A stretch of DNA of 17,449 nt from Ettlia oleoabundans (taxonomy: Eukaryota; Chlorophyta; Chlorophyceae; Chlamydomonadales). The stretch lies in contig JAAMXP010001598.1 of the NCBI GenBank assembly GCA_019693395.1, positions 1,026-18,474 of the forward strand, read 5' to 3'. Below, in pieces: positions 1-8,613 of this stretch (its first letter is position 1; each line of letters begins with the position of its first letter). The position numbers and the translations under genes were made by a program. The notes below the pieces were generated by a model, which ran no database searches, had not been told where the DNA came from, and was given only the letters and a program-made list of their open reading frames with translations.

Positions 1-21
1 GGGGGGGGGGGGGGGGGGGGG
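1..21. other. Terminal poly-G run
   Basis: Twenty-one consecutive G open the window and are followed at once by mixed sequence. Together with the C-rich last 20 bases this suggests a contig or gap edge, or low-quality read ends, rather than biology. The gene reading leftwards into this edge is incomplete. Confidence 0.6.
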
Positions 22-1814
22 CGCGCATGCGTGCGAGGGCGACTTGCTTGCAGGCGTGAAAGTGACACAAAGGAGAGCAGTGGGGAAGGGGCGAGTGGAT
101 TTGCGTTGGCAACGGCAACCCCGCCTTGCAGTAGGCATGGGACGAGCAGTTGGGCATGAGGGCGGCGGCTATGAATGGTTCACGTTGGCGGGCTGGCGAT
201 GGCACCTGGAACGTAGGCACAGTCGCACACATTCACAGTGCAATCAGGCAGGCAGGCAGGCAGGCAGGCAGGCACACTCACATCACCAGCAAGTTGGGCA
301 GGCTCTGGCTGCCGGCAGGCGCGCCTGACCCGCCACCCCCCCAGCTATCCGGCAGGCTGCCTGTGATGCGGTTGCTGTCTATCCTTAGCAGCGAGAGCTG
401 CGGCAGGGCGCCGGGCCCGCCCCAGGAGCCGGGTATGGTGCCATTCAGCTCGTTGTTATTAAGGTAACTGCAGTGCAGCAAGGTTCGAGTCCAAGGTTGA
501 AATTCATTTTTGTGTGGAAGGAGGTCGCGGCGGCGCAGCCGGCGACAGCAACGGGCTTAATGCAGGCAGGCAGCAGGCGTGCAGGCTGGCAGGCAGAGTT
601 GCTGCCTGCCTAACACGTCCAGCTGCCACACAACGACACAAAGCCCTCACAGCCCACATCAACTCACAGGCAGTTTTGCGCCCAGGTGGGGTAGGCACAT
701 GCGAACAGCGGCGGCAGGTGCAACAGCACACAAACAACCACAGCAGCAGTGGCAACAGCAGCACCAAATAAACAGCAGCAGAAACAGCTCCCAAACAACA
801 ACAACAACAGCAGCGGCAGCACCCAGCAGCAGCAGCACCAGACATCACTCACAGGTTTTGAAGTGACTGCAGCACCGTAGGGGACCCCCACTCCCCAGGC
901 AAATCCCCGCTGAAGGCGTTCCCCTGCAGATTGATGGTGGTGACTGCTGACAGCGCTGCCAGTTGCGGTGGCAGGGTGCCGCGGGCCGGCACGGGGCACG
1001 CGTTGCACTGGAGGGACCTGTGGGATGGCAGGGAAGGGGGTGGCAAGGCAACTAAGCAGGAGAAAAGGAGTAGGTATGAGGGCAAGCAAGGCGTTCCGTA
1101 GACATTCAAGCAGGCGGGAAGGCATTAAAGCAGGCGGGAAGGGATTAAGGCAGGACAGTAGCTGCACAGAAAGGAAGGCGGCAGGCAGGAAGGCGGCAGG
1201 CAGATGTTTGAGTGGATGGGCGGGGGCGGGCACAGCAGAGCTACAACGGAGGGCGGCAAGCATGGCAAAGAGCGCCTCACAGGGTTTGCACTAGGCCCCT
1301 CTCTCCGCAGGCCACGCCCGTCCACTGGCACACCGGCACGCTGTCGTCCCATCCCCTGATGCCGTTGGCAGCTGAAAACTCTGGCCAGTTGCTGATGGAG
1401 TCGCGTAGCGCCAGCAGGGCGGCACCTGCAGGACAGCAGACGTGGAAGGGGTTGAAGGCCTGGCTGGGTACATATGAGAAGAACCAGCAGCACCCAACAA
1501 GTTGTTGGCCTGCCGGTTTGTAACTGCAGTGCCGACGCCGCAGCCGCATTGGCCCACGATTGGGGTTAGGACTTGCAGAGAAGCAAGCGGCAAGATTGTC
1601 CCGCTGCCGCTCCAAGAATGTTTGCAAGCATTGCGGCAATAAAGACAAGTAGCAGGGCTGTTGCGGCACGCAAACACAAGGAGAGCACATGCAAGCGCCA
1701 CCGCCGCAGCTTACTGTCTGCGTCAGGTACGGGGCCCTCCTGCGCCCTCACGGCCATCAAGGCAGCCGCTGTTGACAGCAGCAGGGCTGCGAGGAGCCAT
1801 GTGGGTCCTGCCAT
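1..1814 (-). CDS. Secreted plant-type leucine-rich-repeat protein, 3' end missing
   Basis: The product is probably an extracellular or membrane-anchored LRR protein of the receptor-like type; its ligand is unknown. Four exons are read on the minus strand: 1814-1715, 1425-1281, 1017-853 and 467-282. Donors are gtaagc, gtgagg, gtgagt and gtgagt, acceptors end in TGCAG or CACAG, and every junction keeps phase, giving 198 codons. Residues 1-25 form a signal peptide (MAGPTWLLAALLLSTAAALM...). Residues about 34-80 resemble the plant LRR N-terminal cap (ALLALRDSISNW, then CQWTGVACG). Exons 3 and 4 carry plant-type repeats such as INLQGNAFSGDLP, LYLNNNELNGTIP and LLRIDSNRITGSLP. Exon 4 ends inside a repeat (SLPNLLVM), so more exons must follow. 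I could not place one between 281 and 1: the TTCCAG acceptor near 205 runs into a stop. Any transmembrane or kinase part lies outside the window. Confidence 0.8.
245..274. repeat. (CAGG)n microsatellite
   Basis: About seven uninterrupted CAGG units lie just beyond the donor of LRR exon 4, so within the intron of that minus-strand gene. Confidence 0.9.
718..842. repeat. CAG/CAA trinucleotide-rich tract
   Basis: An imperfect run of CAG and CAA triplets lies in the LRR intron between exons 3 and 4. Open frames through it on both strands (poly-Q, poly-Cys/Leu) are compositional and are not taken as genes. Confidence 0.8.
1108..1147. repeat. 20-bp tandem repeat, two units
   Basis: AAGCAGGCGGGAAGGCATTA (1108-1127) is followed directly by the same unit with one change (C to G) at 1128-1147, then a partial third unit. 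It lies in the LRR intron between exons 2 and 3. Confidence 0.85.
1173..1202. repeat. 15-bp perfect tandem repeat, two units
   Basis: GGAAGGCGGCAGGCA occurs twice back to back (1173-1187 and 1188-1202), in the same LRR intron as the 20-bp repeat. Confidence 0.9.
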
Positions 1815-2004
1815 CCAGGTGTGGTGGACAGCTGGTGCCCCTGCATTCAGGCCAGCCACAAAGTGTACGAGACCTTGAGCCAACGACTGCGGCCGGCCGC
1901 CGCTATATGGCTGTGATATGACGCTCCCGCGGCGTAAGCAATCCTCTCGCTGCCTAAAGGCGTTGGCGCGGCGGCACACCTCAAATACGAGCGTTTAGAC
2001 CCGC
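1815..2004. promoter_or_regulatory. Possible bidirectional promoter region
   Basis: These 190 bases separate the start of the minus-strand LRR gene (1814) from the first ATG of the plus-strand candidate (2005). They must hold the LRR 5' UTR and core promoter. A CTATAT stretch near 1901-1907 is the only TATA-like element seen, and its role is a guess. It is bidirectional only if the 2005 gene is real. Confidence 0.4.
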
Positions 2005-2347
2005 ATGCCCATGCCCGAATCGGCGACCGCCGAGCCCTCGCCGGGTGTCGGCGTCAAAACCCTCGTTGCCTGGCCCAATGGTTATTTTCCAATCACCGCA
2101 TCGGCAGAATGGGCAGCGCCCTGCCAGGTTTGCCGCTGGCGCCGCACGGTCACGCTTGCCTTCCTGTTGCTCTGGCCTGGCTATCTGTTGTTAGTTAGAC
2201 ACGCGATGTATGATAGCGGTAACGCAGATGTAAGCGCAGGGGAGGGGTGTTGGGTAAGCTTCTGCTGCAGCAGACACTGCAGTAGAACAAGCTGGTGCCA
2301 CCCTTTCTTCCGACCTGGCGGAGGCCCTGGACTCCAGGACTCTCTGA
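2005..2347 (+). CDS. Small single-pass membrane protein candidate, unknown function
   Basis: I do not recognise this protein. The frame opens at an ATG at 2005 (a second in-frame ATG is at 2011). It has a polar N-terminus and one hydrophobic stretch at about residues 49-68 (TVTLAFLLLWPGYLLLVRHA). Read straight through, it stops at 2436 (143 aa) with a tail that looks random. If a 52-nt GT-AG intron is removed (2219-2270, acceptor TGCTGCAG), the frame continues as a helical, acidic tail (ADTAVEQAGATLSSDLAEAL) and stops at 2347, giving 96 aa. The spliced form looks more like protein, but 52 nt is short beside the other introns here (about 90-430 nt). No TGTAA signal follows closely. It may not be a gene. 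Confidence 0.35.
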
Positions 2348-2608
2348 AAACCGCAATGCAGTCATCGACATCACGGCATACGAGGGACAAACACGACCAA
2401 GGGCCATGTGCGCTGGCTGATGGACGTGGGTACTAAATGACACAAACTTGCAAACAGGTGCATCCAGAGACTGTCTAGCGAGCACGGCACTTGCGCCAAC
2501 ATGCATATTTGCAGTTTCAACCCTCATCAAACGCTTTCAGCTGAGGGAGCTGTGTTGTAGTGAACTCAAAAAATCATGCACACACTTGTTGCCGAACGCA
2601 ATAAGCTG

Positions 2609-3107
2609 TTGTACAGATAGCTTTGCGGGTTGTACGGTGCCTTGCCCAGCAGTGCTCCCCCTTTGTTGTACCAGTGTGGATTGCATGTTTCTGCAACCGG
2701 TATCTTGCATTCTCAAGGTTGAACGCCACTGCATTGCTGCCGTGGACCAGAAAGCAGACACGTGCAAGGTCGGTGTGTTACCGCCGAAGCTGGCGGTGTG
2801 CTGGAGCAGCAGTGAACGGGGGTAAGGAACTGCATGGCACATTATGGCATAACTCTTTGTGTTCTTTGATTGTGTTGTAGCGGGGTAGCGGGCAGGCTTT
2901 CCAGTTTGGTTTGAGGCCCTCAAGCATAGAGCTGGCGTCCAGCTGCACTGCCGGCTGCGCTGCCACTGCCGCCCCTGCCACTGCCGCCCCTGCGGTTCTA
3001 CTCGGCCACTGTTGGGCCGGCGGAGATGGCATACGCAGAACGTCGACAGAGTCACCTAGAGCAGCAGAGACCCCTTGGATACGGATGATCGTTGATATCA
3101 CTGTGTT
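2609..3107 (+). repeat. Diverged direct duplication, left copy
   Basis: This block aligns by eye with 5733-6204 in the same orientation. Shared words include CTCAAGGTTGAACGCC, GCATTGCTGCCGTGG, CAGAAAGCAG, GGCGGTGTGCT and GATCGTTGA, in the same order and at similar spacing. The copies differ by many substitutions and some indels, including 7 nt between the GGCAT and AGGCCC words. It is either an old segmental duplication or two members of a dispersed repeat family. Confidence 0.8.
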
Positions 3108-3181
3108 ATAAGCTTGCAAAGCGCAAAATCCGCCACGCGAGCCACCACCGGAAGAAAGACTCTTAAGTCCTCTTCATTAGT

Positions 3182-3201
3182 ATTAATAACTTATTATTAA
3201 T
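3182..3201. repeat. AT-rich inverted repeat
   Basis: ATTAATAA and its exact reverse complement TTATTAAT flank a 4-nt loop (CTTA). It stands out in GC-rich surroundings, about 210 bases upstream of the start codon at 3409. It may be a promoter element, a small transposon scar or chance. Confidence 0.6.
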
Positions 3202-3408
3202 CCGTCGAGATCCGTATCAACTAAGCCCATTTGCACCCTGAGCGGGCAGCGCGGTCACCGATTGTCATCACCAGCCTAACTCCACCGTCCCACTTCACCC
3301 AGGCCTTGAGCCGCCCTTTTGCTACAGTATCAACTCCCCATGCCTCAGTAAGGCATCGAGGGCGGCTCCTAGGCATCCGGCAGTGAGGGGGAGCTGAGGG
3401 CTGGCGGG

Positions 3409-4550
3409 ATGGCGACGGCTGCCGCATTTAGGCGGGATCTCTCGGTCAGCGCTGCTCTGGGCAGCTCAGCATTCTGGGGCGCCTACGCCCGGGGTGGATG
3501 GATGACATGGCTCGTTTTGCAAGGTGGGTGCTAGCTTTTTAAGGATGTGCGGTACTGCTGAAGGGGTTGTGAGGGTGGTTGCCAGCTGGGAGGGCTGTTA
3601 GCTGCCACTTGCACCAGTGGACTGGAGCTGCCAGCAGGAGGGTTCGGGATTTGCGCTGGCAGCTTGGGCCCTGTCTGGTCCGACTAGTTTGACCGATCAA
3701 TGTTTCGGCAGCATTTTGCACCTCGATGCAGAATCATGGCAGCTGGTGTATCCTGACTTGGTCAACCCTCGCCCTCACCTGGCACCCAGACGGCCGTTCT
3801 TGAACAACTATTATGCCCTAACCCGCCCTACACAGTCACTGATTCCCCCATCACCTTGGCGCTCACGCTTCCCCCTCGCAGTTCCCTTGCCAGTCATCCT
3901 GTACGGCTTGCGGCTTGGCCGTTGCGGGCCAGTTCCACTGGCGGCGGATATCCGGTTTTGCATTGAAGTGATGCGCAAGTTCTTGTATGGCCTCATTTCT
4001 GCCTTGCTGTGGGAGCGGGTCATAGACCCTAAAGATTTCCAGGTGAGCACCCGGCACCACCCCTTTGGCCAATCAATCTCTGGTTGCACCCAACTGCCTG
4101 CCCCGCTCCAACCAAAGTGATAAGGAGCATGGCAGTAAGAGGGACCGGCATTGAGCTGTCTTCTAGCACCCTGCACAAATCGCTTTGCCTGTTCTGGGCT
4201 CCCATTCGGTACTGAGGGGTGTTTACCAGCTTGTTGGGTCACTGATGCTTCCCGCTTCCCGCTAAGGCTCAGCACCCTTCGACTAATGCCCGCCTATTCC
4301 AAGGTCGCATGCTTGCATGAGCACGCCCTTGTGATGCTGCTGCCCACATGTACCGCAGTCCTGGGGCGACGTGTACTTCTGCGGACGAAAGTACGAAAAC
4401 TGCTATGCCACCCTGGTTGGAACGCACGGTGGGTGGGTGGCTGGTGTCCAAAGGGTGGTTCTTTTGCAATTGGGGGCTGTATATATTGTGCTTGTTGCTG
4501 TTGTAGCAGGGGAAGCACCTCCATTGCTGCCATTCATGAAGGGTGGTTAA
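3409..4550 (+). CDS. Small membrane protein of unknown function, four exons
   Basis: I do not recognise the family. Proposed exons are 3409-3523, 3882-4042, 4359-4428 and 4510-4550, giving 128 aa. Donors are AAG/gtgggt, CAG/gtgagc and ACG/gtgggt; acceptors end in CGCAG, CGCAG and AGCAG. All junctions keep phase. Joining exons 1 and 2 creates one hydrophobic segment (MTWLVLQVPLPVILYGLRLG), which supports the splice. A second moderately hydrophobic, amphipathic segment (FLYGLISALLWERVI) follows, then a Cys/Tyr-rich part (DVYFCGRKYENCYATLVG) in exon 3. Exon 4 adds a short tail ending LLPFMKGG. A TGTAA signal about 380 nt past the stop fits a chlorophycean 3' end. The 357-nt first intron could hide another exon. 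The start was chosen because it opens the only frame matching exon 2 in phase. Confidence 0.55.
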
Positions 4551-4950
4551 GGCGGTGCGCCATCCAGTGGCTCAGCATTGTGATGCATTTGTAGCGGCCT
4601 GGCCTAAAGTTGATAGTGCCGGTGGGGGCCCCATTCTCTTGGCTTGTCCTGCCAGTGCGAGCCACTCCGGGTGTGTGTGCCGCATGCAAGCCGCTCTGGT
4701 GGGCTGTTCTCAATACAGCACTTTAAACTTTTTTGAGTCAACATTGTGCCACTTATGTGGCTGTGGTTCCCAGGGGGATCTCCCTACCTGCCTGTCAAGT
4801 GTGTTCGGTGCCATCCAGGCCGCCCTGTTGTCCCACTCACACGCTGACTTCTGAGTGCGTTTGGGGCCACCGCCAGGCAGGGCGGAGCCACTGCCATCCG
4901 GTGACCGAGGGGTAAGCCTGGGCAACTACTGATGTAAACCTCAAAAATCA
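4551..4950 (+). other. Probable 3' UTR of the 3409 gene
   Basis: There is no supported coding sequence. The stretch runs from the stop of the four-exon gene to just beyond a TGTAA signal and is read as its 3' UTR. Confidence 0.5.
4933..4937 (+). terminator. TGTAA polyadenylation signal
   Basis: TGTAA lies 383 nt beyond the proposed stop at 4550, the usual chlorophycean poly(A) motif in a plausible place. The motif is short, so position is the main support. Confidence 0.5.
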
Positions 4951-5163
4951 GCCCACCCACTGGTATCTGCCTTCACTGCTCGATTGCCTAGTTTGCCTGC
5001 AAGTCTGACCCACTCTTGTACAGCTGGCCTTTTTTCTGGCTAGTGCTTTTGGCTTGTGCTTTTGGCTGAAGCTTCTGGCTTTGTGTCTTTCATCCAGTAA
5101 CATTGTGTTCCCATTGTATTATACGTTAGCTGCCGCGCACCACCGTGTATTGCTGGGGTTGCT

Positions 5164-5400
5164 ATGCAGGCCCAGCAACAACCGCCACCAGCAGAGGCTG
5201 TGCAACCACCCCTGGGCGGGAACCCAGCCCAGCAGCAGGATGCACAGCATGCACAGCAGGGGCAGGGAGGCACTACCCCTGCTGGCAGCGGGGAGGAGGC
5301 TGCTCTGCCAGGGGAGGAGCAGGGGGGGCCGGCAGCAGCACAGCCGGAGGCGGAGGCAGGGGTAGGGACAAGGGCGGGAATTGAAGCACCGTCTGGGTGA
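5164..5400 (+). CDS. Gln/Pro/Gly-rich low-complexity open frame, possible exon
   Basis: I do not recognise it. The frame encodes 78 aa dominated by Q, P, G, A and E (starts MQAQQQPPPAEAVQPP). Composition is strongly biased from end to end and no domain is visible. GG/gtgatg near its end could be a donor. Downstream, CCTGCAG near 5532 could be an acceptor leading into another Gln/Arg-rich segment (QRRQPEQERQQQ), but I could not fix the phase or a stop. It could be a disordered exon, a decayed transposon gag-like fragment, or chance in GC-rich repeats. Confidence 0.25.
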   Translation: MQAQQQPPPAEAVQPPLGGNPAQQQDAQHAQQGQGGTTPAGSGEEAALPGEEQGGPAAAQPEAEAGVGTRAGIEAPSG

Positions 5401-5732
5401 TGGGAAGCTTTCTTTGGGTGGTAAGATGAACTGGTCCATCCTACCACGGTGCCTGGACGTGCCGGAGCCATAGCAGCAGGTCCGGCAGCGGGACCCTGAT
5501 AAGCAGCAACGCTGCATCGTAGCGTCCCCTGCAGCAGCGGCGGCAGCCTGAGCAGGAGCGACAGCAGCAGGGTACAGCTATGGGGCAGCTAGCGCCGCTC
5601 ACTGTTGGGGACGACTTCTGGTGATGGCGTGTGTTTGGTACGCGCTTCAATCCGCCGTAGACATTGTAGATAACCTCAACTCCAGCACGGGAAGTGTACA
5701 CAAAAGAATGTAGGCCAAGCCTGTTAACAACG

Positions 5733-6204
5733 TTGTACAGGTGCGCTTTGCAGATTGTACAGTGCTTTGCTTAACAAGTGTTCCCTATATGTTGTACATA
5801 AGTAAACTTCATGTTCTTGCAACTGGCAGCTTTGTGGTGCTCAAGGTTGAACGCCTTTGCATTGCTGCCGTGGGACAGAAAGCAGGCACGTGCCAGGTTT
5901 GCATATTCGCCAGAGGTGGCGGTGTGCTTCAGCTGCAGTGAGCGGCGTTCAAGAACTGCTTGGCACAAGATGGCATACATCTTTGTGTTATTTGATTGCA
6001 TCGACAACAAGAAGGCTCTTCGGTGGGGTTTTAGGCCCTTGAGCGGTGAGCTAGCATCCACCACCCCTGCCGCCGCCGCCCCCGCTGCTGCCGTACTCAA
6101 CGATTCTTGGACCTGCGGCGATGACATGTACAAAACGTCGGCAGCGTCACCTGCGAGCACACATACCCCTCGAGCATCGTGGATCGTTGAATACCGCTGC
6201 GTTT
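5733..6204 (+). repeat. Diverged direct duplication, right copy
   Basis: This is the partner of 2609-3107. It ends 117 bases before the start codon at 6321, so it may overlap the promoter or 5' UTR of that gene. Both strands are open for long distances here (plus from 5811 into the gene's first exon, minus from 6424 to 5771), but indels against the left copy break both frames, so protein coding is not supported. Confidence 0.8.
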
Positions 6205-6320
6205 CAAGCCCGCCAAGAGCCGCTGCGCACAGGGTCCCGAGGGGCAAATCCCAACAGCGCGCGGTGCAGACGCCATTGATCATAACCTTTTGCAACGCGC
6301 ATTGCGAAGGCGGTGCAGTC

Positions 6321-8613
6321 ATGCAATTTGCAGCACCCCGCCCGGCCACAGCCAGGCCGCCTGGCCGCCCCCTGGCAACCCCTCCCGCCAGCAGCCGCTC
6401 ATCAATCACGCCATGGGGCGTCACGCAGCCAGCAGCCGGGGGTCAGCCGGGGGACAAGCTGTTGCCCCTGCTTCGGACTCCCTTCGACCTGGTTGCACTT
6501 CCAGGGCGGGTGGCGCTGGGAACGCTGCAGTCGCTGCCAGATATTCTAGAGAAGATGTGAGTGCAGCTTTGGCAGGGGCGATGGAGCGAGTTGTGCGGGT
6601 GGCGGCGGCGGTCAAATGAGCTGTTGGCCGCCTGCTCGGCAGCCTGCCAACGTGCAGGCCCCCTTTTACATGCGTCACCTGGGGGTTAGCTTACCACGTG
6701 TCCCTCACCCGCGCCTACTTCAATGCAGCCCCTCAGATGTGGAGCGGCTGTCACTTCTCGCACAAGACCCCCGGTCGCTGGAGGAGAAGCAGGTGGGAAC
6801 CTGCCTGGGAGCCTGCAGTAGCAACACCTGGCCCCTCCATCATTTACCGGCAGCTGATCCCAATGTCTGCTGTTGAGTACAACCAGTGATTATACAGTTG
6901 GCAATTGAATCCTCAGTTCCACGGCCCAGACCTCACCTTGCTGCTCCTCGACACGTGGCGCAAACAACAACATCAGTTCTTGTAGCTGTGCCCTTGTGCA
7001 CCCACATGGCTGGAAAATCCACCCACCACCAAATGCGCTTTGTTGGGTGCTGCAGGCTGAGGTTTTGGGCGAGCTGGAGGACCGCGTGTGCAGCTACTTG
7101 CAGAAGGGGACCGACACAGAGGGGGAGCTTTTGGAAAGCGTGGCCTCCGCCATCCCCGAGCCCCTGAAAGACGCACTGCCGGAGCCTTTGAAGGATGCCC
7201 TGAGGACACGCAGCAACGGAGCAGGTCTGTTTTAAATATTGGTGCTCAATCTGTTGGAAGGCCGAGAGTTGCGTGGACATGAACAGCTGCAGCACAGCAG
7301 CGAACCACACAGTTCACAAGCATCTACGTGCGTCCTGCTTGTCGTGTTGAACTGCTGCACGGTGCCCCTGGCAGAGTCACGCCCAGGAACACAGCTGCCT
7401 ATGTGCTCCTTAACACCTGTTGGTTCTGCCGCCACAACACCCCGCTTCCACCCGCAGCGGTCGACGCTGCTTGGAACGGCAGCTATGCAAGCACCAATGG
7501 CAGCAGCGCAGCGCCTCCCAAGCCGCTGGCCACTTGGACGATCACAAGTGATGACGAGCTGCCGCCGCCGGCAGCAATGGAAGATAGCGTTGACCAGCCG
7601 GCTATGAGTCCTGAAGCCATCGCAGCCAGCCAGATAGGTGCGGTTGAGCGCAGGGTCGGTTGATGGCTGGCTGTGCGGTCCGTGATGGATTGGCGCAGAG
7701 TTGGCAAGTTGGGAAATTCAGTGGGGAATTATGTGTGTTGGGATTTTGTTCGAACGTTCGATGGGCAGCTGTGGGTGGCGGGCTCACCTTTCAATCATGG
7801 TATGGAGTGGTGTGGGGTCGGGTGTTGGGCTGGAGGTTGAAGGCGCAGGCATTGCCCGTCTGAGGATGCCGCCATCTGCAGCAAAAGCGTCGACATGGTC
7901 CAACTCAGCCCTCAATCTGTGTTACGCGATGCCAAGGTTAAAAACACACACTCTTCGTGCTACTGTCCCAAACTGCAGCGGCGGAGGTGGTGGAGGTGAA
8001 TGCTGCCGTGGCGTCGCTCAAGGAGCAGCTGACAGCGCTGCAGGTCAACACGGATGCCAGCAGGGAAAGCATGATCAAGCTGAACCTCAGGGAGGCGGAG
8101 CAGACCCTGGCCAGGTATGTACAGCACGACAGCAGGATATGATTGCTGGCCAGAGGGTCTCGTGCTTGCTGGCTTGCTTGCTTCATGTATGGCAGCTGAA
8201 CCAGGCCGGGAGTCCAGCCAGGCAGCAGAAGCAACAATTTGACTGCGGCACACGCTCGTATGTCTGTCTCCGTCTGTGTTCGTGTGGATGCCAAATATAT
8301 TGTGTGGCTTGCATCGGTTGCTGCCGCGTGGCTTCCTTGCATTGTTTGCGTTCTCAGCGATATTGCTGGTTCTCTGGCACCTGTGGACACCTGGTTAGCT
8401 CGTTTTTATCATCCCCCCATTGCTGCTGGCATTCTGCTGCTTGTGAGATGGCTCACTGCTTCTGCTGCTTCTGTTGCTGGTCTCTCGCATTGGTGGCGCA
8501 GGCGGCTGGAGCAAATGTTGCCCTCGCACCGTGATGTTTGGGACACTTCTGTTCAGGCAGCCGTCCGGGAGGCTGAAGCCCTGCTGATGGAGGTCCGCTC
8601 TCTAAACGTGTGA
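6321..8613 (+). CDS. Probable plastid-targeted helical/coiled-coil protein, six exons
   Basis: I cannot name the family. Exons are 6321-6556, 6729-6792, 7056-7224, 7458-7637, 7979-8114 and 8502-8613, all in phase, giving 298 aa. Residues 1-45 are rich in A, P, R and S with no acidic residues (MQFAAPRPATARPPGRPLAT), as in algal plastid transit peptides. The conserved-looking core starts LLPLLRTPFDLVALPGRVAL, then LPDILEKIPSDVERLSLLAQ and EVLGELEDRVCSYLQKG, all predicted helical. PEPLKDAL occurs twice in tandem (134-149). Residues about 157-205 are low-complexity (S, P, A, D/E). Residues about 217-298 are heptad-like helix (VASLKEQLTALQ; RLEQMLPS; AVREAEALLMEVRSL). No transmembrane segment lies in the spliced product. 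The frame of exon 1 is open upstream to an ATG at 5811; I prefer 6321 because the transit-like sequence begins there and the upstream part overlaps a repeat. TGTAA follows at 9049. Confidence 0.8.
7155..7202 (+). repeat. Tandem PEPLKDAL coding repeat
   Basis: Two adjacent 24-nt units (7155-7178 and 7179-7202) encode the same eight residues. Six of eight codons differ and every difference is synonymous; only the Glu and final Leu codons match. Confidence 0.9.

Larger units (their letters stand above)
2348..3408. other. Intergenic: repeat copy and AT-rich block
   Basis: I support no gene here. The stretch holds the left copy of the 0.5-kb direct duplication (2609-3107), an AT-rich hairpin block near 3182-3201, and presumably the 5' UTR and promoter of the 3409 gene. 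Short open frames on both strands lack start context, splice structure or a recognisable family. Confidence 0.6.
4951..6320. other. Intergenic: low-complexity frame, repeat copy, promoter of next gene
   Basis: This 1.4-kb stretch holds imperfect TGCTTTTGGCT repeats near 5043-5088, a Gln/Pro-rich open frame (5164-5400), further Gln/Arg-rich coding-like sequence to about 5575, and the right copy of the direct duplication (5733-6204). It ends with about 115 bases that should contain the 5' UTR of the gene at 6321. No complete gene model could be built in it. Confidence 0.5.

Noticed and set aside
664..1263. 199-codon minus-strand frame rich in Cys, Leu and Pro
   Set aside because: It overlaps LRR exon 3 in another frame and is driven by the CAG/CAA repeat; no domain is visible.
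3811..4275. Minus-strand frames opposite exon 2 of the 3409 gene (for example HLEIFRVYDPLPQQGRNEAI)
   Set aside because: They look protein-like in part, but the plus strand has the better donor (CAG/gtgagc), phased neighbours and a downstream TGTAA.
8239..8501. Hydrophobic extension in frame with the last exon of the 298-residue gene
   Set aside because: It is intron sequence: a GT donor at 8115 and a GCGCAG acceptor at 8499-8501 join in phase, and no helix continuity supports retention.
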